A stretch of 64,000 bases of DNA from Candidatus Sphingomonas phytovorans (lineage in GTDB: Bacteria > Pseudomonadota > Alphaproteobacteria > Sphingomonadales > Sphingomonadaceae), in assembly GCA_029202385.1 (NCBI GenBank), contig CP119314.1:1800501-1864500 (forward strand), in the 5' to 3' direction. The notes under the pieces were generated by a model. It saw nothing but the letters and a program-made list of their open reading frames with translations. It made no database searches and had not been told where the DNA came from. Position numbers and translations under genes: made by a program. Positions 17,968 through 25,703 of the stretch are shown piece after piece (positions within the stretch are counted from its first letter, which is position 1; each line of letters begins with the position of its first letter).

Positions 17968-19347
17968 TCAGCGCGAAGCCATCTGCCGGCCGGCGGGATG
18001 TGCCCATAGCGCGACCTGATCGCCGGCATGGGCGCGGACGAAGCAATTGCCGCCCTTGGCCTTGTAGCTGCGGCACAGCGCATCTGCCTCACCGCGGGCG
18101 AAACCGCCGACCGAAAGGCGATAGAAAGTGCCCGCCTTCGACGTGATGCTCATGCCCGAAGGCGTCTGCGCGGCGAAGCTCGCATTGCTGCGCGTGACTC
18201 GGGTCCAGGCATTCTTGGCCACCGCCGCATTCTCGAATGCGCCGAGCTGGACGAAGAAGCTGCCCTTGGCCGGGGTGCGCGGCGCGGCCGTCGCGCTCGC
18301 CACGCGGACCGGGGCTGAAACCTCGGACGCCGGAGCGGGACGCGACACCGGCTCCCTGACACTGGCCGGGAGGTGCTGCACGACTTCCTCGCGCGGGCCA
18401 AAGACCACGCTGGCAAAGGCAGGCGCCGGTGTCGAGGCAACCTCGACCGGCGCCGGGGCAGGCGTTGCGCCCGCATCGGGCACCGGCGCGGCGGCGGGAA
18501 CGGGCGTTCCCATCTCCTGCGCTATCTTGGCGGCATTCTCGGCCTGGCCGGGCATGAACGCATCGACCGGCGCAAGGGCGGCGAGCCCGACACCCGACGT
18601 CGCGTTCAGCGCAAGCGCGGTCGGCTGGCCGGGATCGCGCACCGGCGTGACGCCGAGCAGCGAAGCGACCTGGTCATAGGCTGATTTCGGGCGGGCAAAG
18701 GTCGCCCATTGAGTCATCCGCTGATCGACCTCGGCCGGCGCCAGATCGACGGCAGCCATCATCCTGGCATCCTGCCAGCGGCCGGCAAGCGCGAGGCTGA
18801 GCGCGAAATTCTGCCGGGTCTTGGCGTCGGCCCCCGGGGTACGCACCGCTGCATTCAGCATCTCGACCGCACCGGCGGGGTCACCCGCCAATGCCATGGC
18901 CAACCCGCGGTCGCTGACCGGAATGATGTCCTTGTGCGTATCGAGCGTCTGGCGCGCGCCGCTCCAGTCGCCCGTGGCGATCTGGGTCAAGGCGAGGTTG
19001 AGCGGCAATTTGCCGTTGCTGGCATCGAGCGTCATCGCATCGGCAAAGGCCTGACGCGCTGAATCGAAACGACCGGCACGGAGATAGCTGTTGGCCAGCA
19101 GCACGCGGAAGCTCGTCACCTGCGGGCGGAGGCCCACCGCGGCTTCGGCATGGGCCACTGCCTGCTCGGGCCTGCCGCCGGCGAGCGCCGCCTGCGCCTT
19201 GCCGGCTTCGGCGGCTGCCTTGCGCTCGGCGCGCGATTCGTCGCGCGCGCTGGCAAAGGCAATGCCGCCATGCGAGGTGATGCCGGCCAGTGCGCCGCAC
19301 GCCACCAGCGCGCCGAGCCCAAGAGTGACGATCGCCCGGGTCTTCAT
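17968..19347 (-). CDS. TPR and SPOR domain exported protein
   Basis: 459 residues. A signal peptide or N-terminal anchor (MKTRAIVTLGLGALVACGAL) precedes tetratricopeptide repeats at about residues 45-190, a Pro/Ala-rich linker, and a C-terminal SPOR domain (KGSFFVQLGAFENAA to about residue 455). SPOR domains bind denuded peptidoglycan at septa, so the protein probably acts at the cell envelope during division or growth. The ATG at 19347 is chosen because AGGGGA precedes it at suitable spacing, rather than the codon six residues earlier. It is third in a parA-led operon and separated by 19 bp from the RHH-like gene. Confidence 0.85.
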   Translation of the reverse strand: MKTRAIVTLGLGALVACGALAGITSHGGIAFASARDESRAERKAAAEAGKAQAALAGGRPEQAVAHAEAAVGLRPQVTSFRVLLANSYLRAGRFDSARQAFADAMTLDASNGKLPLNLALTQIATGDWSGARQTLDTHKDIIPVSDRGLAMALAGDPAGAVEMLNAAVRTPGADAKTRQNFALSLALAGRWQDARMMAAVDLAPAEVDQRMTQWATFARPKSAYDQVASLLGVTPVRDPGQPTALALNATSGVGLAALAPVDAFMPGQAENAAKIAQEMGTPVPAAAPVPDAGATPAPAPVEVASTPAPAFASVVFGPREEVVQHLPASVREPVSRPAPASEVSAPVRVASATAAPRTPAKGSFFVQLGAFENAAVAKNAWTRVTRSNASFAAQTPSGMSITSKAGTFYRLSVGGFARGEADALCRSYKAKGGNCFVRAHAGDQVALWAHPAGRQMASR

Positions 19348-19366
19348 CGGAATTCCCCTGTTCAAA

Positions 19367-20131
19367 TCAACGTGTCGCGCGCGGCGGCAGCTGGCGGACC
19401 AGCTCTTCCACCTCGGGCAGAGAGTGCAGGAAGCTGTCGAGCGCCTGAGTCACCAGGACCTGGGCCGAACAATTGTGCAGCGCGCTCGCAAGACGAAGGC
19501 GCAGATGGCGCTCCTGGTCGAGGCGGAGCGTGAAGGCGGCCTTGCCTTGCTTGGCCAATGTCTCGCGCCCGATACGCGCGGCGGTCGCCGACGAAATGGG
19601 GGCTGGCGAGATGGCGGCTGGCGAGACGGGAACCGGCGAAGCAGGAGCCGGCGCAACCGGCGCAGGCTTCGCGGTCCGGACGGCGAGTACCGACATTGGC
19701 TCGGGTTGGGACTCTGGCTGGGGCTGGGGCTCGGGCTCGACCTCGGCGGCGGGTTCCGGCTCGAGCTCCATTGCCTCATATGCGGGTTCGGGCTCGTAGC
19801 TGTCCTCCGGCTCATCGGCCGGCTCGTACTCGTAGGAAGGCTCAAGCTCGATCGCGCGCCTTACGACCGGCAGCGGTGCCTCGAACTCCTCCTGCAATGC
19901 CTCGCGCTGGCGCAGAACGGGCGGCACGGCGGCCGGCGGCGCATAGGCCGGCTCGGCGCCATGGCCGTCCGGATGCCCCATATCGTTCCAGCCGAGATCG
20001 TCCTGCGCGCCGGGGATGGCGCCAAAGCCGCCGAACCCCTGTGGCCGCATGGCCGGACGAGCCTGCCCCTTGCGGGCGAGCAGCGTCGACGAGAGCGAAG
20101 CGAGCGGCTTGGGCTGTCCGAACGTCGTCAT
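19367..20131 (-). CDS. ParA-associated protein with ribbon-helix-helix-like C-terminus
   Basis: 254 residues. It has three parts: an N-terminal 50 residues containing MTTFGQPKPLASLSSTLLAR, a long acidic, proline-rich and probably disordered middle (EPEPQPQPES-type repeats), and a C-terminal 70 residues. In that C-terminus, AAFTLRLDQERHLRLRLASA is followed by QVLVTQALDSFL, resembling a strand-helix-helix DNA-binding unit. It starts 4 bp after the parA stop, so the two are almost certainly coexpressed. By analogy with ParA systems it could be the ATPase's DNA-binding or adaptor partner, but no family name is certain. The ATG at 20131 is chosen because upstream codons lie inside parA. Confidence 0.75.
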   Translation of the reverse strand: MTTFGQPKPLASLSSTLLARKGQARPAMRPQGFGGFGAIPGAQDDLGWNDMGHPDGHGAEPAYAPPAAVPPVLRQREALQEEFEAPLPVVRRAIELEPSYEYEPADEPEDSYEPEPAYEAMELEPEPAAEVEPEPQPQPESQPEPMSVLAVRTAKPAPVAPAPASPVPVSPAAISPAPISSATAARIGRETLAKQGKAAFTLRLDQERHLRLRLASALHNCSAQVLVTQALDSFLHSLPEVEELVRQLPPRATR

Positions 20132-20135
20132 CGGA

Positions 20136-20852
20136 TCACCCCACCACACGGCGGCCGAAGCCGCCTGCTGCCGGACGCTGCGCGGCATAGCCGTGCGCGG
20201 CCGTTGGCGCCGCGAACACGGTGCGGCGGAAATTCTTCTCGAGGCGGTCGGAGATATAAGTCCAGAGTGCCTGGATTTCCTGGCTCGACCGGCCATTGCC
20301 GTCGACTTCCATCACGGTCCGGCCGTCGATCATCGAGGCGGCGAAATCGGTGCGGTGATGGACGGTGATCGGGGCGACAGTGCCGTGCTGCGACAGCGCG
20401 ACGGCGGCTTCGGAGGTGATTTTGGCCTTGGGCGTGGCGCCGTTGACGACGAACAGCAACGGCTTGCCGGCGCGTTCGCAGAGGTCGACGGTGGCGCCGA
20501 CGGCGCGCAGGTCGTGCGGTGACGGGCGGGTCGGGATGACGATCAGTTCGGCGACGGCGATCACGCTCTGGATCGCCATGGTGATGGCGGGCGGCGTATC
20601 GATCATCGCCAGGCGGAAGCCCTGCTGGCGCAGCACCTCCAGGTCGGCGGCGAGCCGGGCGACCGTGGTCTGGGCGAAGGCGGGATATTCGCTGTGCCGT
20701 TCGTTCCACCAGTCGGACAGCGACCCTTGGGGATCGATATCGATCAGCACGACCGGGCCGGCCCCGGCCAATTGAGCCTGGACGGCCAGATGCCCTGACA
20801 AGGTCGTCTTGCCCGATCCGCCTTTTTGCGATGCCATCGCGAGAACGCGCAT
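20136..20852 (-). CDS. ParA/MinD-family ATPase
   Basis: 238 residues from the ATG at 20852 (MRVLAMASQKGGSGKTT). The deviant Walker A KGGSGKTT, a Walker A' (LIDIDPQGSLSDWW) and a Walker B-like stretch (LAMIDTPP) define the family, which positions cargo by ATP-dependent dimerisation on DNA or membrane. No C-terminal amphipathic MinD helix is evident; the tail is Gly/Ala-rich. A TTG start 12 nt upstream is possible, but GAAGGGG precedes the ATG. It is first gene of a parA/RHH-like/TPR-SPOR operon away from any rRNA or oriC markers seen here, so it is probably not the chromosomal parA. Confidence 0.88.
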   Translation of the reverse strand: MRVLAMASQKGGSGKTTLSGHLAVQAQLAGAGPVVLIDIDPQGSLSDWWNERHSEYPAFAQTTVARLAADLEVLRQQGFRLAMIDTPPAITMAIQSVIAVAELIVIPTRPSPHDLRAVGATVDLCERAGKPLLFVVNGATPKAKITSEAAVALSQHGTVAPITVHHRTDFAASMIDGRTVMEVDGNGRSSQEIQALWTYISDRLEKNFRRTVFAAPTAAHGYAAQRPAAGGFGRRVVG

Positions 20853-21036
20853 GTGCCCCTTCAACTCCCGCTATTCGAGGAGGTTGAATGCCATGCGAGA
20901 CGTCAAGAAGCGGTTAACGAGCCTTCCGGACGGCCAGGTCAGTCCCCGGCCGACACAAACTCCCTAACGGAATCTTTGCCAAATGCCGGATAGAGGGCAT
21001 TATCACCCCTGTAGCGTAGCGGGGATTGGAGGCATC

Positions 21037-22086
21037 ATGCGCAAGGCGTACCTGCCGGCGGCTCTTGGCCTTGCCGGCGTCATTATCGCGGTGGCGTCAC
21101 CTGCCCTTGCCGACGTCAAGGCGGGCGTCGATGCCTGGAGCCGGGGCGAGTATCGCAAGGCAGTCGACGAATGGCGCCCCGCCGCGATCGCGGGAGACGC
21201 TGACGCACAGTTCAACCTCGCCCAGGCCTATAAGCTCGGCCGCGGCGTGCCCGTCGACATGGCGATGGCGGAAAGCTGGTATCGCAAGGCAGCGCTGCAG
21301 GGCCAGGTCGAGGCAGAGGCCAATTACGGGCTGATCCTCTTCCAGAACGGCAAGCGCACCGACGCGCTCCCCTGGCTCGAGAAATCGGTCGCTCGCGGCG
21401 AACCGCGCGCGCAGCTTGTGCTCGGCACCATGCTCTACAATGGCGATGGCGTCGCGCGCGACTGGCCGCGCGCTTATGCCCTGCTCGTCCGCTCGGCCGC
21501 GCAGGGCCAGCCCCGCGCGTCGGAGGTCCAGGCGCAGATGGATCAATATATCCCGGCCGCCGATCGTCAGAAGGGGCTTGCGCTCGCCCGCCAATATGAA
21601 GCCGAGGCGCAGCGCCCGGTCCTGCCGCCGGAGATCACCGGCCAGGGCAGCCAGGTCGCGATGCGGGGCACCGATCTACCGCCCTCTTCCTACGACCAGC
21701 ATCGCGGCGCACAGCCGAACGTCGACGCGCCGCAGCCGTTCGCACCGCCGCCACCGGTCGTCGCCCATGTCCCGACGCGGCGTCCGCCGCCACAGCAACA
21801 GGCCGTCGCCACCACGGCGCCACAGCCGGGCCGCAGCGGGCCGCCCGTCGCCGGTCGCGGCTGGCGCATCCAGTTCGGCGCGTTCCGCGACGAAGGCAAT
21901 GCGACCGCCTTGTGGGGCAAGCTCAAGGGTCAGGTCAGCGCGCTGGCCAGCCTCCAGCCCTTTCTGGTGCGTACCGGCACCCTGACCAAGCTTCAGGCGG
22001 GGCCACTGGCGTCCTCGGCTGACGCGGCCCGGGTCTGCAACGCAGTAAGGCCGACCAGGACGCCCTGCGTGCCGGTCGCGCCCTGA
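21037..22086 (+). CDS. Sel1-repeat and SPOR domain exported protein
   Basis: 349 residues. The signal peptide MRKAYLPAALGLAGVIIAVA ends near ALA. Sel1-like repeats (residues about 25-170; NLAQAYKLGRGVPVDMAMAE and LGTMLYNGDGVARDW) are followed by a Pro/Gln-rich linker (195-275) and a C-terminal SPOR-like domain (GRGWRIQFGAFRDEGNATAL onward). The start at 21037 follows GGAGG, while the longer frame has no SD. It is divergent from parA, and both sides carry repeat-SPOR proteins, suggesting a shared role at the septal wall. Confidence 0.87.
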   Translation: MRKAYLPAALGLAGVIIAVASPALADVKAGVDAWSRGEYRKAVDEWRPAAIAGDADAQFNLAQAYKLGRGVPVDMAMAESWYRKAALQGQVEAEANYGLILFQNGKRTDALPWLEKSVARGEPRAQLVLGTMLYNGDGVARDWPRAYALLVRSAAQGQPRASEVQAQMDQYIPAADRQKGLALARQYEAEAQRPVLPPEITGQGSQVAMRGTDLPPSSYDQHRGAQPNVDAPQPFAPPPPVVAHVPTRRPPPQQQAVATTAPQPGRSGPPVAGRGWRIQFGAFRDEGNATALWGKLKGQVSALASLQPFLVRTGTLTKLQAGPLASSADAARVCNAVRPTRTPCVPVAP

Positions 22087-22101
22087 GGTGCAGCGCGCCT
22101 T

Positions 22102-22980
22102 TCATTCGCCTGGGATGCTCTCCCCGCGCACTCTCGACATATAACGGCCGGGCGACGTGCCGAGCGCCTTGCGGAACATCGTGACGAAGCTGCCGGCGCT
22201 TTCGTAGCCGAGATCGGCCGCCACCTGTTTGATCGGGGCACCCTTTGCCAGCCCCTGCAGCGCGAGCAATATCGCCATTTGCTGACGCCAGCGGCCAAAG
22301 CTCATACCGGTCTCGCGCGCCAGGAGCCGGGCCAGCGTCCGTTCGCTGAGCCCCACCCGCCTGGCCCAGATCTCCGCCGTGCCGCGATCGGACGGGTCGG
22401 CCATCATCATCTCAACGATCCGGCGCAGCCGCTGGTCGGCCGGCATCGGAAGATGCAGTCGCTCGACGGGAGCCGCCGCGATCTCGTCGATCAACAGCGT
22501 TGCCAGATGCGATTCCCTACCGCCTTCCGGATACAGGGCCGGGAAACGGGCCGCGCCCACCAGAAGCTCGCGCAAGAGCGGCGTCACGGCAACCGTGCAG
22601 CACCCCGTGGGCAGGCCAGCGGCCAACGCCGGATCGATGAAGGCGTTATAGCCTTCGATCGTCCCCGAAAACTTGATTGAATGCATCGCGCCACCAGGTA
22701 TCCAGACAGCGCATTGCGGGGGGACGATCCAGAGCCCGCTGTCAGCCTCGCAGATGAGGACCCCTCGCAGCGTCAGCAGCAACTGCGCCTTGCGATGCCA
22801 GTGATGGGGCAGTTCCACGCCCGTCGTGACCATCGACACGCCGAACGCGACCAACGGACGGGGGATCTCGTCCGGATCGAGCATGTCGTCCGAATAGGCC
22901 ATGATGTCGTTCAGCATTGGCATCGGTTGCCTGGCCTCGCTCGCCCGGATGATTGGCAGGATATCCGAATAGTTTGTCAC
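22102..22980 (-). CDS. AraC-family transcriptional regulator with cupin sensor domain
   Basis: 292 residues. The N-terminal cupin domain carries ELPHHWHRKAQLLLTLRG, a plausible metal or ligand site. The C-terminal 100 residues hold two helix-turn-helix motifs (WARRVGLSERTLARLL and VAADLGYESAGSFVTMFRKALG), ending PGRYMSR. This layout matches the NimR/YdeC-like branch. The start is GTG at 22980 with no visible SD; an ATG at 22923 with AGG 6 nt upstream is an alternative. It is divergent from the methyltransferase gene, separated by 96 bp, the usual layout for a local regulator and its target. Confidence 0.87.
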   Translation of the reverse strand: MTNYSDILPIIRASEARQPMPMLNDIMAYSDDMLDPDEIPRPLVAFGVSMVTTGVELPHHWHRKAQLLLTLRGVLICEADSGLWIVPPQCAVWIPGGAMHSIKFSGTIEGYNAFIDPALAAGLPTGCCTVAVTPLLRELLVGAARFPALYPEGGRESHLATLLIDEIAAAPVERLHLPMPADQRLRRIVEMMMADPSDRGTAEIWARRVGLSERTLARLLARETGMSFGRWRQQMAILLALQGLAKGAPIKQVAADLGYESAGSFVTMFRKALGTSPGRYMSRVRGESIPGE

Positions 22981-23076
22981 ATTTGCGCGATGCAGCCAAT
23001 CGCGCGAGCGCCTAGGTGCGAACGCGCGGGCCGCCCGAAGCCGTTCGGCGTCCGCTCACCTCGCGGGAGATTCGAA

Positions 23077-23799
23077 TTGGATATTTTGAGCACAGGACGC
23101 GTGGCCGTCGTTCTTCAACGGCTCTTCGCCGAGGCCGAACAGGCCGACCGCCCCCTGATCGAATCCTTCATGAACGGCGATACGTCGCCCGATCAGATGA
23201 TCGCTGACGTCATCGCGGCGGAGAAATGGGACCTTCGCGAACTCTATCGCGAGCAGGCCGGCAACTTCCTCAACATATCGCCCGACTTCGGCCGGTTTCT
23301 CTATATGTGCGCCCGGGCGTGCAATGCGGCGCTGATCGTCGAATTCGGCACCTCAATGGGCGTTTCGGCCATTCATCTGGCTGCGGCTCTGCACGACATG
23401 GGGCGTGGAAAGCTCATTGGAACCGAGCTCGAACCCGGCAAGGCGATCCGGGCGCGGGCACATCTCGAAGAAGCCGGCCTTGCCGGTTTTGTCGACATCC
23501 GCCTGGGCGACGCCCGGGAGACGCTCCGGGATATCGCGGGCGATATCGACATTGTCCTGCTCGATGGCGCATTCAGCCTGTATCTCGACGTGCTCAAGGT
23601 GCTCGAACCACGCTTCAGGCCGGGCACGCTCATCATCGCCGAGAACGCCTTCGAGGAGGCCGACGGATATCTCCAATATGTCCGCGATCCGGCGAACGGC
23701 TATCTGTCGCAGTCGATCCCCGTGAACGAGGGGCGCGGCAACGAATTCACCATCGTCACCGGATTCCCCGGCCGGCAGCCGCGTCCGACCACTGCCTAG
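23077..23799 (+). CDS. O-methyltransferase-like SAM-dependent methyltransferase
   Basis: 240 residues from a TTG start at 23077, chosen because GGGAG (23065-23069) sits 7 nt before it and family similarity begins there. A SAM-binding glycine loop lies at IVEFGTSMGVSAIHLA (about residue 88), followed by the acidic strand ends IGTELEP and VDIRLGDARETL and the motif IDIVLLDGAF. It resembles class I O-methyltransferases of the catechol/caffeoyl-CoA group. The substrate is unknown. The end overlaps the serB stop by 4 bp (convergent). Confidence 0.8.
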   Translation: MDILSTGRVAVVLQRLFAEAEQADRPLIESFMNGDTSPDQMIADVIAAEKWDLRELYREQAGNFLNISPDFGRFLYMCARACNAALIVEFGTSMGVSAIHLAAALHDMGRGKLIGTELEPGKAIRARAHLEEAGLAGFVDIRLGDARETLRDIAGDIDIVLLDGAFSLYLDVLKVLEPRFRPGTLIIAENAFEEADGYLQYVRDPANGYLSQSIPVNEGRGNEFTIVTGFPGRQPRPTTA

Positions 23800-24674
23800 G
23801 AAACCCAGTCCTTCCGACTGATTCCCTGCGCGTAGAGGAGCGCGGTGAGGTCGTTGTGATCGATCCGGGCAGCCGCAACGGCGGCGACGATCGGCTTGGC
23901 GTGATAGGCGACACCCAACCCTGCCCGCCTGATCATGGCGAGATCGTTGGCGCCGTCGCCTACCGCCAGCGTCGCCTCGGGCGGAAGGCCGAGGTCGGCA
24001 GCTGCTTCAAGCAGGGTACGCTCCTTGGTATCGGATCCCACGATCGGCTTGGCGACCAGCCCCGACAGGGCCCCGTCCGCGATTTCAAGCCGGTTGGCGA
24101 TCGCACGATCGAATCCGATCGTCTCGGCCACCGGCTCGGCGAAGCGGGTGAAGCCGCCCGATACCAAGATGGTCGTCGCGCCGCGTGCCTTCATCGTTCG
24201 GATCAGCGCCACCGCGCCTGGCATGATCGTCACCCGCTCGGCGAGGCATTGGGCGATAACGCCTTCGTCCAGCCCCTTGAGCAGCGCCACGCGCGCATCG
24301 AGCGCTGATTCGAAATCGAGCTCGCCGCGCATCGCCGCCTCGGTGACGGCGGCGATCTGAGGCTTGATTCCGGCATAGTCGGCCAATTCGTCGATGCACT
24401 CGACGGTGATCATGGTCGAATCCATGTCGGCGACCAGCAGCCGCTTCACGCGGCCGTCAGCGCGCTGCACCACCAAGTCGGTACCCTGAAACACGCCTTC
24501 GAGTGCGGTCCGCGCCGCCTCCGGCTCAAGGCCGAATATGATGTCGGCGGCATATCCCTCGTCAAGCCACACATGCGCAGCCGGCAGGCATCCCGCTTCG
24601 TCGAGCCGGTCCCGGGCGGCCGAAATATCGCCCCCGCTGAGCTTTCCCGCTGCTATCAGCGTTGCGATGAACAT
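23796..24674 (-). CDS. serB: Phosphoserine phosphatase
   Basis: Last step of serine synthesis, hydrolysing phosphoserine. The 292 residues contain the HAD motif [10 protein letters not shown] (about residue 83, nucleophile Asp), motif II (ILVSGGFT) and motif IV ([13 protein letters not shown]). The N-terminal 75 residues form a short regulatory-type domain. The ATG at 24674 is well supported by GGGGGAGA 6 nt upstream. It shares the palindrome CATG with the divergent miaA start, so the two genes have no intergenic space and their promoters must lie inside one another. Confidence 0.96.
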   Translation of the reverse strand: MFIATLIAAGKLSGGDISAARDRLDEAGCLPAAHVWLDEGYAADIIFGLEPEAARTALEGVFQGTDLVVQRADGRVKRLLVADMDSTMITVECIDELADYAGIKPQIAAVTEAAMRGELDFESALDARVALLKGLDEGVIAQCLAERVTIMPGAVALIRTMKARGATTILVSGGFTRFAEPVAETIGFDRAIANRLEIADGALSGLVAKPIVGSDTKERTLLEAAADLGLPPEATLAVGDGANDLAMIRRAGLGVAYHAKPIVAAVAAARIDHNDLTALLYAQGISRKDWVS

Positions 24675-25617
24675 GACGTCTCCCCCGCCGCATAAGGTGC
24701 CGCGCGTGGCGCTCATTGCAGGGCCGACCGCCAGCGGCAAGTCCGCGCTCGCCATGGCGATCGCACAAAAGCATCGCGGCGTGGTGATCAACGCCGATTC
24801 AGCGCAGGTCTATGCCGATCTGCGCGTGCTGTCAGCGCGGCCGGGTTCCGAGGACGAGGCCCGTGTGCCGCACCGCCTGTTCGGCCATGTCGACGGCGCC
24901 GACATCTATTCCGCCGCGCGCTGGGCGGCCGAGGCGAAGGTGGAGATCGAGCGGGCGCGCGAGGCGGGTCTGCTCCCGATACTGGCCGGCGGCACGGGGC
25001 TGTACATGCGCACGCTGCTCGACGGCATCGCGCCCGTACCGCCGATCGATCCGGCGATCCGCGAGGAGGTGCGCGCCCTGCCCGTCGCCACCGCCTATGC
25101 GATGCTCGGCGCGCTCGATCCTCCGGCCGCCACCCGCCTCGCCCCCGCCGACACCACCCGCGTCGCCCGCGCGCTCGAGGTCGTTCGCTCGACAGGCAGG
25201 CCGCTCGCGACATGGCAGCAGGCAAAGACCGGCGGGATCGGCCATGAGATCGATCTGATGGCGACGGTGCTGATTCCCGACCGCGACTGGCTGCTCGCGC
25301 GGTGCGACGCGCGGCTTGAGGCGATGTTCGCCGGCGGCGGGATCGAGGAAGCCCGCGCCGTGCTCGCGCGAAGCGACATCCTCCCCACCGCGCCGGTCCG
25401 TCTCGCGATCGGCGTGCCGGAGATCGGCGCGATGCTTGCGGGCACCCGGACACTGCCTGAAGCCCTGGCTGCGGCCCAATTGGCGACCCGCCAATATGCC
25501 AAACGACAATTTACATGGTTTCGGAACCAGCCTCCCGCTATGTGGCACCGCGACATGGCGACAGAAACATGCGCACTGCTGGTCAATTTTGAAACTAGAT
25601 TCCTTCAAGGCGCTTGA
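24667..25617 (+). CDS. miaA: tRNA dimethylallyltransferase
   Basis: Adds a dimethylallyl group to A37 of tRNAs reading UNN codons. The 316 residues have the P-loop [16 protein letters not shown], the DMAPP/tRNA-binding [22 protein letters not shown], and [14 protein letters not shown] near the C-terminus. The start is set at the ATG at 24667 (MNMTSPPP); the ATG at 24673 is equally plausible because no SD is seen, and it would share CATG with serB. The stop overlaps a small ORF that leads into ilvB. Confidence 0.95.
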   Translation: MNMTSPPPHKVPRVALIAGPTASGKSALAMAIAQKHRGVVINADSAQVYADLRVLSARPGSEDEARVPHRLFGHVDGADIYSAARWAAEAKVEIERAREAGLLPILAGGTGLYMRTLLDGIAPVPPIDPAIREEVRALPVATAYAMLGALDPPAATRLAPADTTRVARALEVVRSTGRPLATWQQAKTGGIGHEIDLMATVLIPDRDWLLARCDARLEAMFAGGGIEEARAVLARSDILPTAPVRLAIGVPEIGAMLAGTRTLPEALAAAQLATRQYAKRQFTWFRNQPPAMWHRDMATETCALLVNFETRFLQGA

Positions 25618-25703
25618 CGAACAAATTATCGATCACTAACGACGCCCTTCGCGAAGCAATATTGCGTCGCATCTGGGTCGCAAAGGTAGGAAAGAAGCAA
25701 TGA
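25614..25703 (+). CDS. Possible 29-codon leader ORF before ilvB
   Basis: TTG at 25614 overlaps the miaA stop, and the frame closes with TGA at 25701-25703 overlapping the ilvB ATG (ATGA). It contains eight Leu/Ile/Val codons after the start, some of them rare at this GC content: TTA 25626, CTT 25647, ATA 25659, TTG 25662, GTA 25686. AAGG lies just before the TTG. It could be a branched-chain amino-acid leader or a coupling ORF, but AT-rich leader DNA could give this by chance. Confidence 0.25.
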   Translation: MTNKLSITNDALREAILRRIWVAKVGKKQ

